A DNA stretch of 5,181 nucleotides from Treponema sp. (GTDB taxonomy: Bacteria; Spirochaetota; Spirochaetia; Treponematales; Treponemataceae): contig JAAZLA010000195.1 in NCBI GenBank assembly GCA_012799545.1, forward strand, positions 1 through 5,181, given 5' to 3'. Both the position numbers and the translations under genes were made by a program. The notes under the pieces are model-generated. The model ran no database searches. It was not told where the DNA came from and saw nothing but the letters and a program-made list of their open reading frames with translations. Shown in pieces: positions 1 to 5,014 of the stretch. Positions within the stretch are counted from its first letter, which is position 1, and every line of letters begins with the position of its first letter.

Positions 1-142
1 TAGAAACTTCTCGACCAGGGCTTTCAAATCCACCCTGACCAAGGCCTTGTTTCTTACAGGCAGCGAGAGAAAAAAGAAATAAAACAATAAAACTAAAAGA
101 GATAAGATGTGAGGCAATGGATTTCATAGTCGTATTATTCAT
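1..142 (-). CDS. Putative lipoprotein, N-terminal fragment (runs off left edge)
   Basis: Only the first 47 codons lie in the window. The visible protein has a short polar N-terminus with Lys7, a hydrophobic stretch over about residues 11-25 (rich in Phe, Leu, Ile, Ser), then a lipobox L26-A27-A28-C29 followed by KKQGLGQGG. This is a typical type II (lipoprotein) signal peptide, so the mature protein is predicted to be lipid-anchored at Cys29 outside the cytoplasmic membrane. The Gly-rich segment after the Cys looks like a flexible tether. I chose the start at 142 because AAGGG, overlapping the rlmE stop codon, sits 6 nt before that ATG; a second in-frame ATG at 127 has no Shine-Dalgarno and would give a form five residues shorter. 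The gene begins 9 nt after rlmE and is probably co-transcribed and translationally coupled with it. The function cannot be told because the mature domain is outside the window. Confidence 0.8.
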   Translation of the reverse strand, partial: MNNTTMKSIASHLISFSFIVLFLFSLAACKKQGLGQGGFESPGREVS

Positions 143-151
143 TTTTTTCCC

Positions 152-751
152 TTAATTTTTTTTATCTAAGCCAATAAGATAGGTTTCAAAGGATTCACTT
201 CGGCAAGCTTTTGGTTTAAAACCCTTTGCGGATTGAAAGATTTCACGCATCTGCCTTAGCAAAATATTTTGATCTCCCCCCTGAAATATTTTAACGGCAC
301 AATTTCCGCCTTTCTTTACCATTGTTTGTGCATAAAAAAGCGCAAGTTCAACCAAGTCGGCAGAACGAGCAGTATCGACAAGCTTATTTCCGGTCGTGGG
401 GGGAGCCGCATCACAAATAAGTGCATCATAGGGCCCCAAAGCCGCCGCATGGTTTCTCACTCGCTCATCATATAAATCGCCCTGAATAAAGGTTAAGTTA
501 TCTCCTTTGACCTCTTTTGCAAGCGGGTTTAAGTCGATAGAAGTCACCTGCCCCGAAGCACCGAGATAACGCAAGACATAGACCGTCCAACTCCCGGGAG
601 CAGCACCAAGGTCTAGTATACGCGCATTTTTTTTCAATATGTGAAATTTTTCATCTATTTCTTGCAATTTATATACAGAGCGAGCCGGATAGCCTTCTGA
701 AAAAGCTTTTTTTGACCAAAAATCTGGCTTCTCGTAGCTGTTTCCTGCCAT
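152..751 (-). CDS. rlmE: 23S rRNA (uridine-2'-O-)-methyltransferase RlmE (FtsJ/RrmJ)
   Basis: This is a 199-residue FtsJ-family methyltransferase, close to the usual length of about 200. Members use S-adenosylmethionine to 2'-O-methylate a uridine of the 23S rRNA A-loop (U2552 in E. coli) late in 50S subunit assembly. The SAM-binding motif D47-L-G-A-A-P-G-S-W is clear, with acidic residues D73 and D92 placed as in other Rossmann methyltransferases. The K-D-K-E catalytic tetrad can be matched to K28 (in RSVYKL), D114 (in CDAAPPTTG), K154 (in VKIFQG) and E189 (in SESFETYLIG). The block after D114 reads AAPPTTG where the E. coli enzyme has MAPNMSG, a mild variation. The start has GAAGGA 5 nt upstream. 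A lipoprotein gene follows after 9 nt, and the polyprenyl synthase gene is divergent upstream. Assignment to RlmE rather than another FtsJ-type enzyme rests on size, tetrad and lack of extra domains. Confidence 0.93.
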   Translation of the reverse strand: MAGNSYEKPDFWSKKAFSEGYPARSVYKLQEIDEKFHILKKNARILDLGAAPGSWTVYVLRYLGASGQVTSIDLNPLAKEVKGDNLTFIQGDLYDERVRNHAAALGPYDALICDAAPPTTGNKLVDTARSADLVELALFYAQTMVKKGGNCAVKIFQGGDQNILLRQMREIFQSAKGFKPKACRSESFETYLIGLDKKN

Positions 752-767
752 TAAAATCCTTCCCCTA

Positions 768-796
768 TTTCAATTTATATTTATATATCATATACT
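768..796 (+). promoter_or_regulatory. Possible promoter of the polyprenyl synthase gene, leaderless type
   Basis: TATACT (791-796) matches the -10 consensus at five of six positions and ends 7 nt before the ATG at 804, so the predicted transcription start is at or beside the A of the start codon. The -35 at 17-nt spacing is poor (TTTCAA, 768-773). No Shine-Dalgarno sequence occurs in the 25 nt before the ATG, which is what a leaderless transcript would look like. Confidence 0.4.
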
Positions 797-808
797 CTGT
801 ACCATGAA
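780..808 (-). promoter_or_regulatory. Possible rlmE promoter
   Basis: Reading the minus strand, TATAAA (785 to 780) is a good -10 element. A weak -35, TTCATG (808 to 803), lies 17 nt upstream and overlaps the first codons of the divergent polyprenyl synthase gene. Transcription would start near 773 and leave a leader of about 22 nt containing the rlmE Shine-Dalgarno. The region is very AT-rich, so chance matches are likely; a second TATAAA lies at 779 to 774. Confidence 0.3.
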
Positions 809-1889
809 CCAGTATACTGCAAAACGTAAAAAAATAGAAGATGCAATAGAAACTTTCTTTCAAACCATCGATACAAGCGCCTATGCAAAACTACCTAGGA
901 CAATACAAGAAAAACACCTTCTTGAATTAAAAAATCCCTGTATGAGCCTTGTCTCCCAAGGAGGAAAGCGATGGCGCCCCTTACTTTTGGTACTTTGCGC
1001 CGAAATCTTTCTCAACAAGGAGCAAGAAAAAAATAGAGATACCCAAACAAAGACAAGCGCTGAAGAAAGGCGAGAAAAAGCCTATGCGATAAGCCCCCTA
1101 GTCGAGCTCATTCATACCGCCAGCCTCATCCATGACGATATAGAAGATGCTTCGGATACACGCCGCGGATTAGCCGCCTGCCACATAAGCTACGGCTTAG
1201 ATACCGCCCTCAATGCTGGCTCCTGGCTTTACTTTGCAGCACTAAACGCCATTGAAACAAGCCTTTCGACAAAGGCAGAGGATGCCGCCCTCGCCTATCG
1301 CCTTTTAAACTACAGCCTCACAGATATCCGCCGACTCCATCTCGGGCAAGCGATGGACATAGCGTGGCATAAAGAAAGCGCCCTCATACCAAGTAGCCTA
1401 GAATACGAGGCAATGATTGCCCTTAAAACAGGAAGTCTCGCGCGACTTTCTGCCATAATCGGCGCAAGCATCGGAGGAGCAAGCGAAAAAGAAGCGCTGA
1501 GCTTGGGAGAACTTGCAATGCAAATAGGCATCGGCTTTCAAATCATCGACGATTATACCAATCTCACGATCGGAAACCCGGGGAAAAAGCGCGGCGATGA
1601 CATTGTCGAAGGGAAAAAAAGCTATCCCATACTCCTCCACCTAGAGAAAAAACCCGAAGACCTTGCAAAAATAGCAGAGTATTTTCAAAACGCAAGAGTT
1701 GAAGGGATTGACTCGCCCAGTGTTGAAAAATGTATTGCAATTATCAACACTTCGGATGCGCTCAAGGAAGCAAAGGAAAAAGGCGAAGCACTTATTCTTG
1801 ATTCTTGTAACAAAATAGTATATCTTTATGATAACAATGAGGCAGCAAAAGAAATACAACAATTATTTTTTGAAATGCTCCTTTCTTAA
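804..1889 (+). CDS. Trans-polyprenyl diphosphate synthase (geranylgeranyl-type signature)
   Basis: This 361-residue enzyme of the all-trans isoprenyl diphosphate synthase family condenses isopentenyl diphosphate with allylic diphosphates to supply prenyl chains in the cytoplasm. Visible motifs in order are G54-K-R-W-R-P59 (diphosphate binding, K55 and R58), the first aspartate-rich motif D111-D-I-E-D115 followed by R120-R-G, G181-Q-x-M-D185, K208-T209, F245-Q246, and the second aspartate-rich region D249-D-Y-T-N253 followed by EGKK (269-272). The residues 5 and 4 before the first motif are Ala and Ser, not the bulky aromatic typical of farnesyl synthases, so a product of C20 or longer is inferred. 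A charged, Lys/Glu-rich insertion lies at about 71-92, between the first two motifs. The ATG lacks a Shine-Dalgarno. GC content varies: 1141-1200 has 33 G+C of 60, against 23 of 60 in 4681-4740 within cheR. Family is certain; chain length and pathway are not. Confidence 0.9.
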   Translation: MNQYTAKRKKIEDAIETFFQTIDTSAYAKLPRTIQEKHLLELKNPCMSLVSQGGKRWRPLLLVLCAEIFLNKEQEKNRDTQTKTSAEERREKAYAISPLVELIHTASLIHDDIEDASDTRRGLAACHISYGLDTALNAGSWLYFAALNAIETSLSTKAEDAALAYRLLNYSLTDIRRLHLGQAMDIAWHKESALIPSSLEYEAMIALKTGSLARLSAIIGASIGGASEKEALSLGELAMQIGIGFQIIDDYTNLTIGNPGKKRGDDIVEGKKSYPILLHLEKKPEDLAKIAEYFQNARVEGIDSPSVEKCIAIINTSDALKEAKEKGEALILDSCNKIVYLYDNNEAAKEIQQLFFEMLLS

Positions 1890-1917
1890 GCTTTAAGCAA
1901 TGACGGCAAAGACTTTA

Positions 1918-1946
1918 TTGAGTTTTTGGGGAAAATGGACTATTAT
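1918..1946 (+). promoter_or_regulatory. Promoter of the TPR-rseC unit
   Basis: TTGAGT (1918-1923) and TATTAT (1941-1946) match the sigma70 -35 and -10 consensus at four and five of six positions with an ideal 17-nt spacer. The predicted transcription start, about 1952-1954, falls at the beginning of the Shine-Dalgarno GAGGAG (1953-1958), so the leader would be only about 11 nt. No intrinsic terminator is visible between the polyprenyl synthase stop and this promoter, so read-through from upstream is also possible. Confidence 0.55.
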
Positions 1947-1963
1947 TAGATAGAGGAGTAGCT

Positions 1964-2500
1964 ATGACAGAAAACCCTGAACATTTAAATATTCAAGCGA
2001 TAGAACTTGCCGCTCAAGGTGATTTTCCAGAAGCCTTAGCCTGCCTACGACGGGCTATCGCCCTAGAAAAAGAAAACTATCTTTTATGGTTCAATATGGG
2101 TATAACCTACCGCGATTCTGGAGATTTAGAGAGTGCAAAACGAGCTTTCAAACAAGCAAATACTATCAATCCAGAAGATGAAGAAGTCCTCGAAACACTT
2201 GCGCTCACTTATTTTTCTCTTGGAGCAATCGATAAGGCCTTTGCCATTTGCGAAGACTGCCTCGAACTCAACCCCTACAATGCGCAGATTTGGAATACTA
2301 TCGGCGTGATGAATTTTACCCATGAAAATTATGAAGAAGCTGCAGCAAGCTTTGAAAAAGCGGTAAGTATTGACCCGCACTACTTTGACGCACTCTATAA
2401 CTTACGCGACACCTACGAAGAGCTGGGAAATGAAGAAGCTGCAAAAGAATGCGACGATAAACTAAAAATGATAAAGATGCCAGGATATTTTTATGCGTGA
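1964..2500 (+). CDS. Tetratricopeptide-repeat protein
   Basis: The 178-residue product is almost wholly tandem 34-residue TPR units, at about 7-40, 41-74, 75-108, 109-142 and a shorter fifth at 143-170. Each shows the expected pattern of a small residue or Gly near position 8, Tyr/Phe near 11 and Ala near 20, often ending in a Pro turn (N69-P70, N103-P104, D137-P138). There is no signal peptide or membrane segment, so it should be a cytoplasmic helical scaffold that binds a partner protein; no catalytic motif is present. The start is well fixed by GAGGAG 5 nt upstream. The last 8 nt overlap the start of the rseC-like gene, suggesting coupled translation and perhaps a joint role. TPR proteins have many functions and nothing here identifies the partner. 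Confidence 0.9.
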   Translation: MTENPEHLNIQAIELAAQGDFPEALACLRRAIALEKENYLLWFNMGITYRDSGDLESAKRAFKQANTINPEDEEVLETLALTYFSLGAIDKAFAICEDCLELNPYNAQIWNTIGVMNFTHENYEEAAASFEKAVSIDPHYFDALYNLRDTYEELGNEEAAKECDDKLKMIKMPGYFYA

Positions 2501-2918
2501 TATAGCAAGCGTTATAGCCATTGACGGAAAAAAAATTACTGTTGTACCCATTATAACTGATACCTGTATCGGTTGTGAAAAAAGCAGTTGTGGGGAAAGA
2601 GGGGAACCTTTTTTTGTAACAAACCCTCAAAACCTCTCCCTTTCAATTGGCTCCAGCGTAAAAATCCACGCAAGAGCAAAGGACCAGATGCTTCAAGCAC
2701 TTTTTGCTATTTTCTTACCTGTTCTTCTCGCTATTCTCAGTTTTGTACTTATTGGAAGTCTTGCTCACTCACTTGGCAGACACGTAAATACAGAGTCTAT
2801 CGAGCGACTTAAAACCTTAGGGGCAATTGGCATTTTATTTATTTCAAGCCTTCTTATTATGCTCAAAAACCGTTTTTTCCCACCAAGGGGACAAAGTGAG
2901 ATTATCGCTGTTTTGTAA
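2493..2918 (+). CDS. rseC: RseC/MucC-like inner-membrane cysteine protein
   Basis: This 141-residue protein has the RseC family layout: an N-terminal domain of about 60 residues, then two membrane helices at about 66-90 and 107-124, and a short tail ending in a hydrophobic segment (EIIAVL). The cysteine cluster C25-x2-C28-x4-C33-G resembles the CxxC...CG cluster of E. coli RseC. In Proteobacteria, RseC acts in the SoxR-reducing system with Rnf-type proteins and influences sigma-E; no SoxR, Rnf or sigma-E gene is visible here, so a redox role is only inferred. The start ATG lies inside the preceding TPR gene (8-nt overlap, ATGCGTGA), with AGGA 7 nt upstream, so translation is probably coupled. 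A small integral membrane protein unrelated to RseC is the alternative, but length, topology and cysteine spacing together favour the family call. Confidence 0.78.
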   Translation: MRDIASVIAIDGKKITVVPIITDTCIGCEKSSCGERGEPFFVTNPQNLSLSIGSSVKIHARAKDQMLQALFAIFLPVLLAILSFVLIGSLAHSLGRHVNTESIERLKTLGAIGILFISSLLIMLKNRFFPPRGQSEIIAVL

Positions 2919-2930
2919 ACTAGTTTTACA
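2914..2930. terminator. Weak hairpin between convergent rseC and cheB
   Basis: TGTAAA (2914-2919) pairs with TTTACA (2925-2930) around a 5-nt loop, spanning the end of rseC. It is the only stem near the convergent ends, which are just 30 nt apart. A competing 7-bp stem pairs AGTTTTA (2922-2928) with TAAAACT (2943-2949). Both stems are AT-rich and neither is followed by a T-run on either strand, so efficient intrinsic termination is doubtful. Confidence 0.22.
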
Positions 2931-2948
2931 CTAATGAAATACTAAAAC

Positions 2949-4100
2949 TCAGACAGCCTTTTCTTTTGCGAGTTTGCTTATTTCTTTGGCCATATCTTTA
3001 AGGGGAATTTGCTTTTGAACACCACCGTATTCGTAGGCTACCTTTGGCATACCATAGACAACTGAACTTTCCTCATCTTGTGCGAGGGTATAGGCGCCTT
3101 GTTTTCGCATTTCAGCGAGTTGTGCCGCCCCATCTTTTCCCATCCCAGTCATAACGACACCGAGAGCCTTGTTTTTATACTGCTGTGCAATAGATTCAAA
3201 TAAAACATCAACAGAAGGACGGTGTCCATTTACTTGGTCGTGGTCATTTATATGTACAATCGATGCAAGAGAACGTTGCTCAACCGTCATATGCTTGTTT
3301 CCTGGAGCAATGAGGATGCGACCTGGTTTTAGTAAATCGCCCTGCTTCGCTTCCTTTACCTCTAAGGGACAAATTGCATTTAAGCTTTTTGCAAACTCTT
3401 CGGTAAAACCTGCAGGCATATGCTGTACCACAACAATGGGCTGGGGAATATCTGGGTCAATGTTTGCAAACACTTCTCGAAGGGCATTTGGACCACCTGT
3501 AGAAATACCAATCCCAATTATTTCAATTCTGCCACCTTCTCGTAGTGGAACAACCGGAGTTATTTCTTTTTTTACTCTTGGTGGCGTTAAAATGGCAGCA
3601 AAATCAATGGCGCTTTCCTTCGCGCCTTCCGTTTTTTCTAGATCAGTTTTTTGCTTTGCAGAAAAATCAAGCTGTTTTTTTGCGTATTTTCTGGCGTATT
3701 CTGCCCCGAAATGTAAAAGCAGTTCCGCAAGTTTTCGCGCAACCTTAGATATATCTGCAGAGTCGGAGCCAGAAGGCTTCGTTATAAAATCACTCGCTCC
3801 TAAGGAAAGGCATTCTAGCGTAACTGCCGCACCTTCTTTTGCAATACTCGATAAAATAATAACGGGAATTTGTATGCCACGTTTTTTTCTCTCTTTTAGA
3901 AATTCCACACCATTCATAGTCGGCATTTCTATGTCGAGTACAATAACATCGGGTTTGAGCATAGGAATTTTATCGAGAGCAAACTGCCCATTCATTGCCT
4001 TTCCTGCAAGAGAAAGCCCTGGTGTTTGCTCTACAATACGCCCAATGAGATTGCGCATGAGGGCAGAATCATCGACTACTAAAACTGATATTGTATCCAT
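2949..4100 (-). CDS. cheB: Chemotaxis response regulator protein-glutamate methylesterase CheB
   Basis: CheB removes methyl groups from glutamates (and deamidates glutamines) of methyl-accepting chemoreceptors when its receiver domain is phosphorylated by CheA, giving sensory adaptation. The receiver domain covers about residues 4-125, with acidic pocket D10-D11, phosphoacceptor D56 (VLDIEMP), S84 and K108. A charged, Lys/Glu/Ala-rich linker spans about 132-190. The C-terminal methylesterase domain has the catalytic triad S200 (GISTGGP), H227 (VQHMPAGFT) and D323 (MTGMGKDG). All key residues are intact, so the enzyme should be active. At 383 residues it is somewhat longer than E. coli CheB (349), mainly through the linker. 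The start has AGGA 8 nt upstream, overlapping the cheR stop TAG, and the gap from cheR is 10 nt, so the two are co-transcribed and probably translationally coupled. A long plus-strand open frame lies antisense to it but is judged spurious. Confidence 0.96.
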   Translation of the reverse strand: MDTISVLVVDDSALMRNLIGRIVEQTPGLSLAGKAMNGQFALDKIPMLKPDVIVLDIEMPTMNGVEFLKERKKRGIQIPVIILSSIAKEGAAVTLECLSLGASDFITKPSGSDSADISKVARKLAELLLHFGAEYARKYAKKQLDFSAKQKTDLEKTEGAKESAIDFAAILTPPRVKKEITPVVPLREGGRIEIIGIGISTGGPNALREVFANIDPDIPQPIVVVQHMPAGFTEEFAKSLNAICPLEVKEAKQGDLLKPGRILIAPGNKHMTVEQRSLASIVHINDHDQVNGHRPSVDVLFESIAQQYKNKALGVVMTGMGKDGAAQLAEMRKQGAYTLAQDEESSVVYGMPKVAYEYGGVQKQIPLKDMAKEISKLAKEKAV

Positions 4101-4110
4101 CGTTTACGTC

Positions 4111-4926
4111 CTATTCATTCTTTTGATACAAAGTTGCCCAATCTGTTTTTAGAAACTCAAACTTTGTATTCATTCCAAACAAGGATTCTGAATGCCCAAT
4201 ATACAAAAACGATTTTGGTGCAAGGGAGTCATAAAATTTATTTACCACAGCTTTTTGTGCAGCCTCGTCAAAATAAATCAATACATTCCTACAAAAAATA
4301 ACATCGAGGTTTCGCAATCCTGCATCGTGTTTTAAGTTATGATAGTCAAATCGAATAGTGTTTTTTATTTCATCTTTAACTTGATAACCACCTTCGACTT
4401 TAGTAAAAAATCGTGCCAAATAAGCATCGGGGATACCTACAATGCGGGCGTCAGAATAAAAGCCTTGTTGTCCTACCATAAGCGATTTCAAAGAAAGATC
4501 CGAAGCTACAATTTCAAAACTATATGGCGGTTTTAAAATGTCTTTGAGAATCATAGCTATCGTATAGGGTTCTTCTCCTGTCGAACAACCAGCGCTCCAA
4601 ACACGAACCTTGGTATCGGGTTTTCCTTGCTTGTATTGTATAATATGCGGAACTACATAATTGATAAATGCATCAAAATGCGGTTGATTTCTAAAAAACC
4701 GTGTAAGATTCGTTGTAACAGCATCGAGCATTGTCTTCATTTCTTCTTTGTCAGACATAATAAGCTTGTAATAATCTTGCACATGAGGTAATTGTGTTTC
4801 ACGCAAGCGCTCTTTTAGCCTGCTATCTAAGATAGACCGATTTGAAGAAGAAAAGGTAATACCACTTTCATCATAGATAACCTTTCTAAATAAATCAAAA
4901 TCGGAATCGGTAAGTAAATCTGCCAT
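4111..4926 (-). CDS. cheR: Chemotaxis protein methyltransferase CheR
   Basis: CheR uses S-adenosylmethionine to methylate receptor glutamates, opposing CheB. From the ATG at 4926 the protein has 271 residues. The N-terminal all-helical domain (about 1-80) ends in the family motif T72-N-L-T-R-F-F-R79. The SAM-binding domain carries W110-S-A-G-C-S-T-G-E-E-P120, the acidic D143 (ASDLS), F211-C-R-N-V-L-I-Y-F-D220 and G244-H-S-E-S-L249. A beta-subdomain-like stretch lies around 155-195. An upstream in-frame TTG at 4950 would add eight residues, but it has no Shine-Dalgarno, and the promoter's -10 element (4938 to 4933) lies downstream of it, which argues against it. The chosen ATG also lacks a Shine-Dalgarno and is predicted to be leaderless. 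cheB follows after 10 nt. No receptor, CheA or CheW gene is in the window. Confidence 0.95.
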   Translation of the reverse strand: MADLLTDSDFDLFRKVIYDESGITFSSSNRSILDSRLKERLRETQLPHVQDYYKLIMSDKEEMKTMLDAVTTNLTRFFRNQPHFDAFINYVVPHIIQYKQGKPDTKVRVWSAGCSTGEEPYTIAMILKDILKPPYSFEIVASDLSLKSLMVGQQGFYSDARIVGIPDAYLARFFTKVEGGYQVKDEIKNTIRFDYHNLKHDAGLRNLDVIFCRNVLIYFDEAAQKAVVNKFYDSLAPKSFLYIGHSESLFGMNTKFEFLKTDWATLYQKNE

Positions 4927-4932
4927 ACAGAG

Positions 4933-4961
4933 ATTGTACAGTAGCTTCAATAAAAAGTAAA
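4933..4961 (-). promoter_or_regulatory. cheR-cheB promoter, leaderless type
   Basis: On the minus strand, TTTACT (4961 to 4956) and TACAAT (4938 to 4933) match the sigma70 -35 and -10 consensus at four and five of six positions with a 17-nt spacer. The -10 ends 6 nt before the ATG at 4926, placing the predicted start of transcription on or within a base or two of the start codon. The absence of any purine-rich Shine-Dalgarno before this ATG agrees with that. No sigma28-type flagellar promoter was recognised here. Confidence 0.55.
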
Positions 4962-4964
4962 TGA

Positions 4965-4988
4965 TTTTGTCGCTTCATGTTGACAAAA
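4965..4988. repeat. Inverted repeat in the cheR/pyrG divergent region, candidate operator
   Basis: TTTTGTC (4965-4971) and GACAAAA (4982-4988) are perfect 7-bp inverted arms separated by 10 nt. The right arm overlaps the pyrG -35 hexamer, and the left arm lies just upstream of the cheR -35. The position suits a dimeric regulator acting on one or both divergent promoters, but part of the symmetry comes from the TTGACA box itself and the arms are AT-rich, so chance is a real alternative. Confidence 0.3.
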
Positions 4989-5008
4989 AACTCATGAGAT
5001 GGGAAAAT
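4980..5008 (+). promoter_or_regulatory. pyrG promoter with perfect -35, leaderless type
   Basis: A perfect TTGACA (4980-4985) is followed, after 17 nt, by GAAAAT (5003-5008), a four-of-six -10 element preceded by TGG, which fits an extended -10 (TGn). The -10 ends 6 nt before the ATG at 5015, so transcription is predicted to begin at the start codon. The 17-nt spacer holds the palindrome CTCATGAG (4991-4998). Confidence 0.5.
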
Positions 5009-5014
5009 TGAAAA

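Noticed and set aside
1..90. Plus-strand reading at the left edge as the tail of an upstream gene (stops at 80-82 or 88-90)
   Set aside because: The frame ending at 88-90 begins with an in-frame TAG at position 1, and the other gives a featureless basic peptide. The minus strand in the same place encodes a textbook lipoprotein signal peptide with a good SD.
1310..1862. Minus-strand open frames within the polyprenyl synthase gene
   Set aside because: They overlap a complete enzyme with all motifs, have no SD and show low-complexity translations; shadows.
1899..1954. Small frame of 17 codons between the polyprenyl synthase and TPR genes
   Set aside because: It has no SD, overlaps the predicted TPR promoter and has no recognisable features.
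3169..4152. Long plus-strand open frame (327 codons) antisense to cheB
   Set aside because: Its translation is rich in Ser, Phe, Cys and Arg with no recognisable domain, no Shine-Dalgarno was found, and it lies fully over a CheB with all catalytic residues intact and the end of cheR. It is a shadow of the cheB reading frame.
4111..4950. CheR starting at the TTG at 4950
   Set aside because: There is no SD before it, the eight added residues (first codons TTG AAG CTA) are not typical of CheR, and the -10 element of the best promoter lies downstream of it.
4991..4998. 8-bp palindrome CTCATGAG in the pyrG promoter spacer
   Set aside because: It is short, does not extend in either direction and has no second copy nearby; not enough to call an operator.
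4994..5011. Five-codon upstream frame (ATG AGA TGG GAA AAT TGA) before pyrG
   Set aside because: It lies within the predicted promoter and upstream of the predicted transcription start, so it is probably not transcribed with pyrG.
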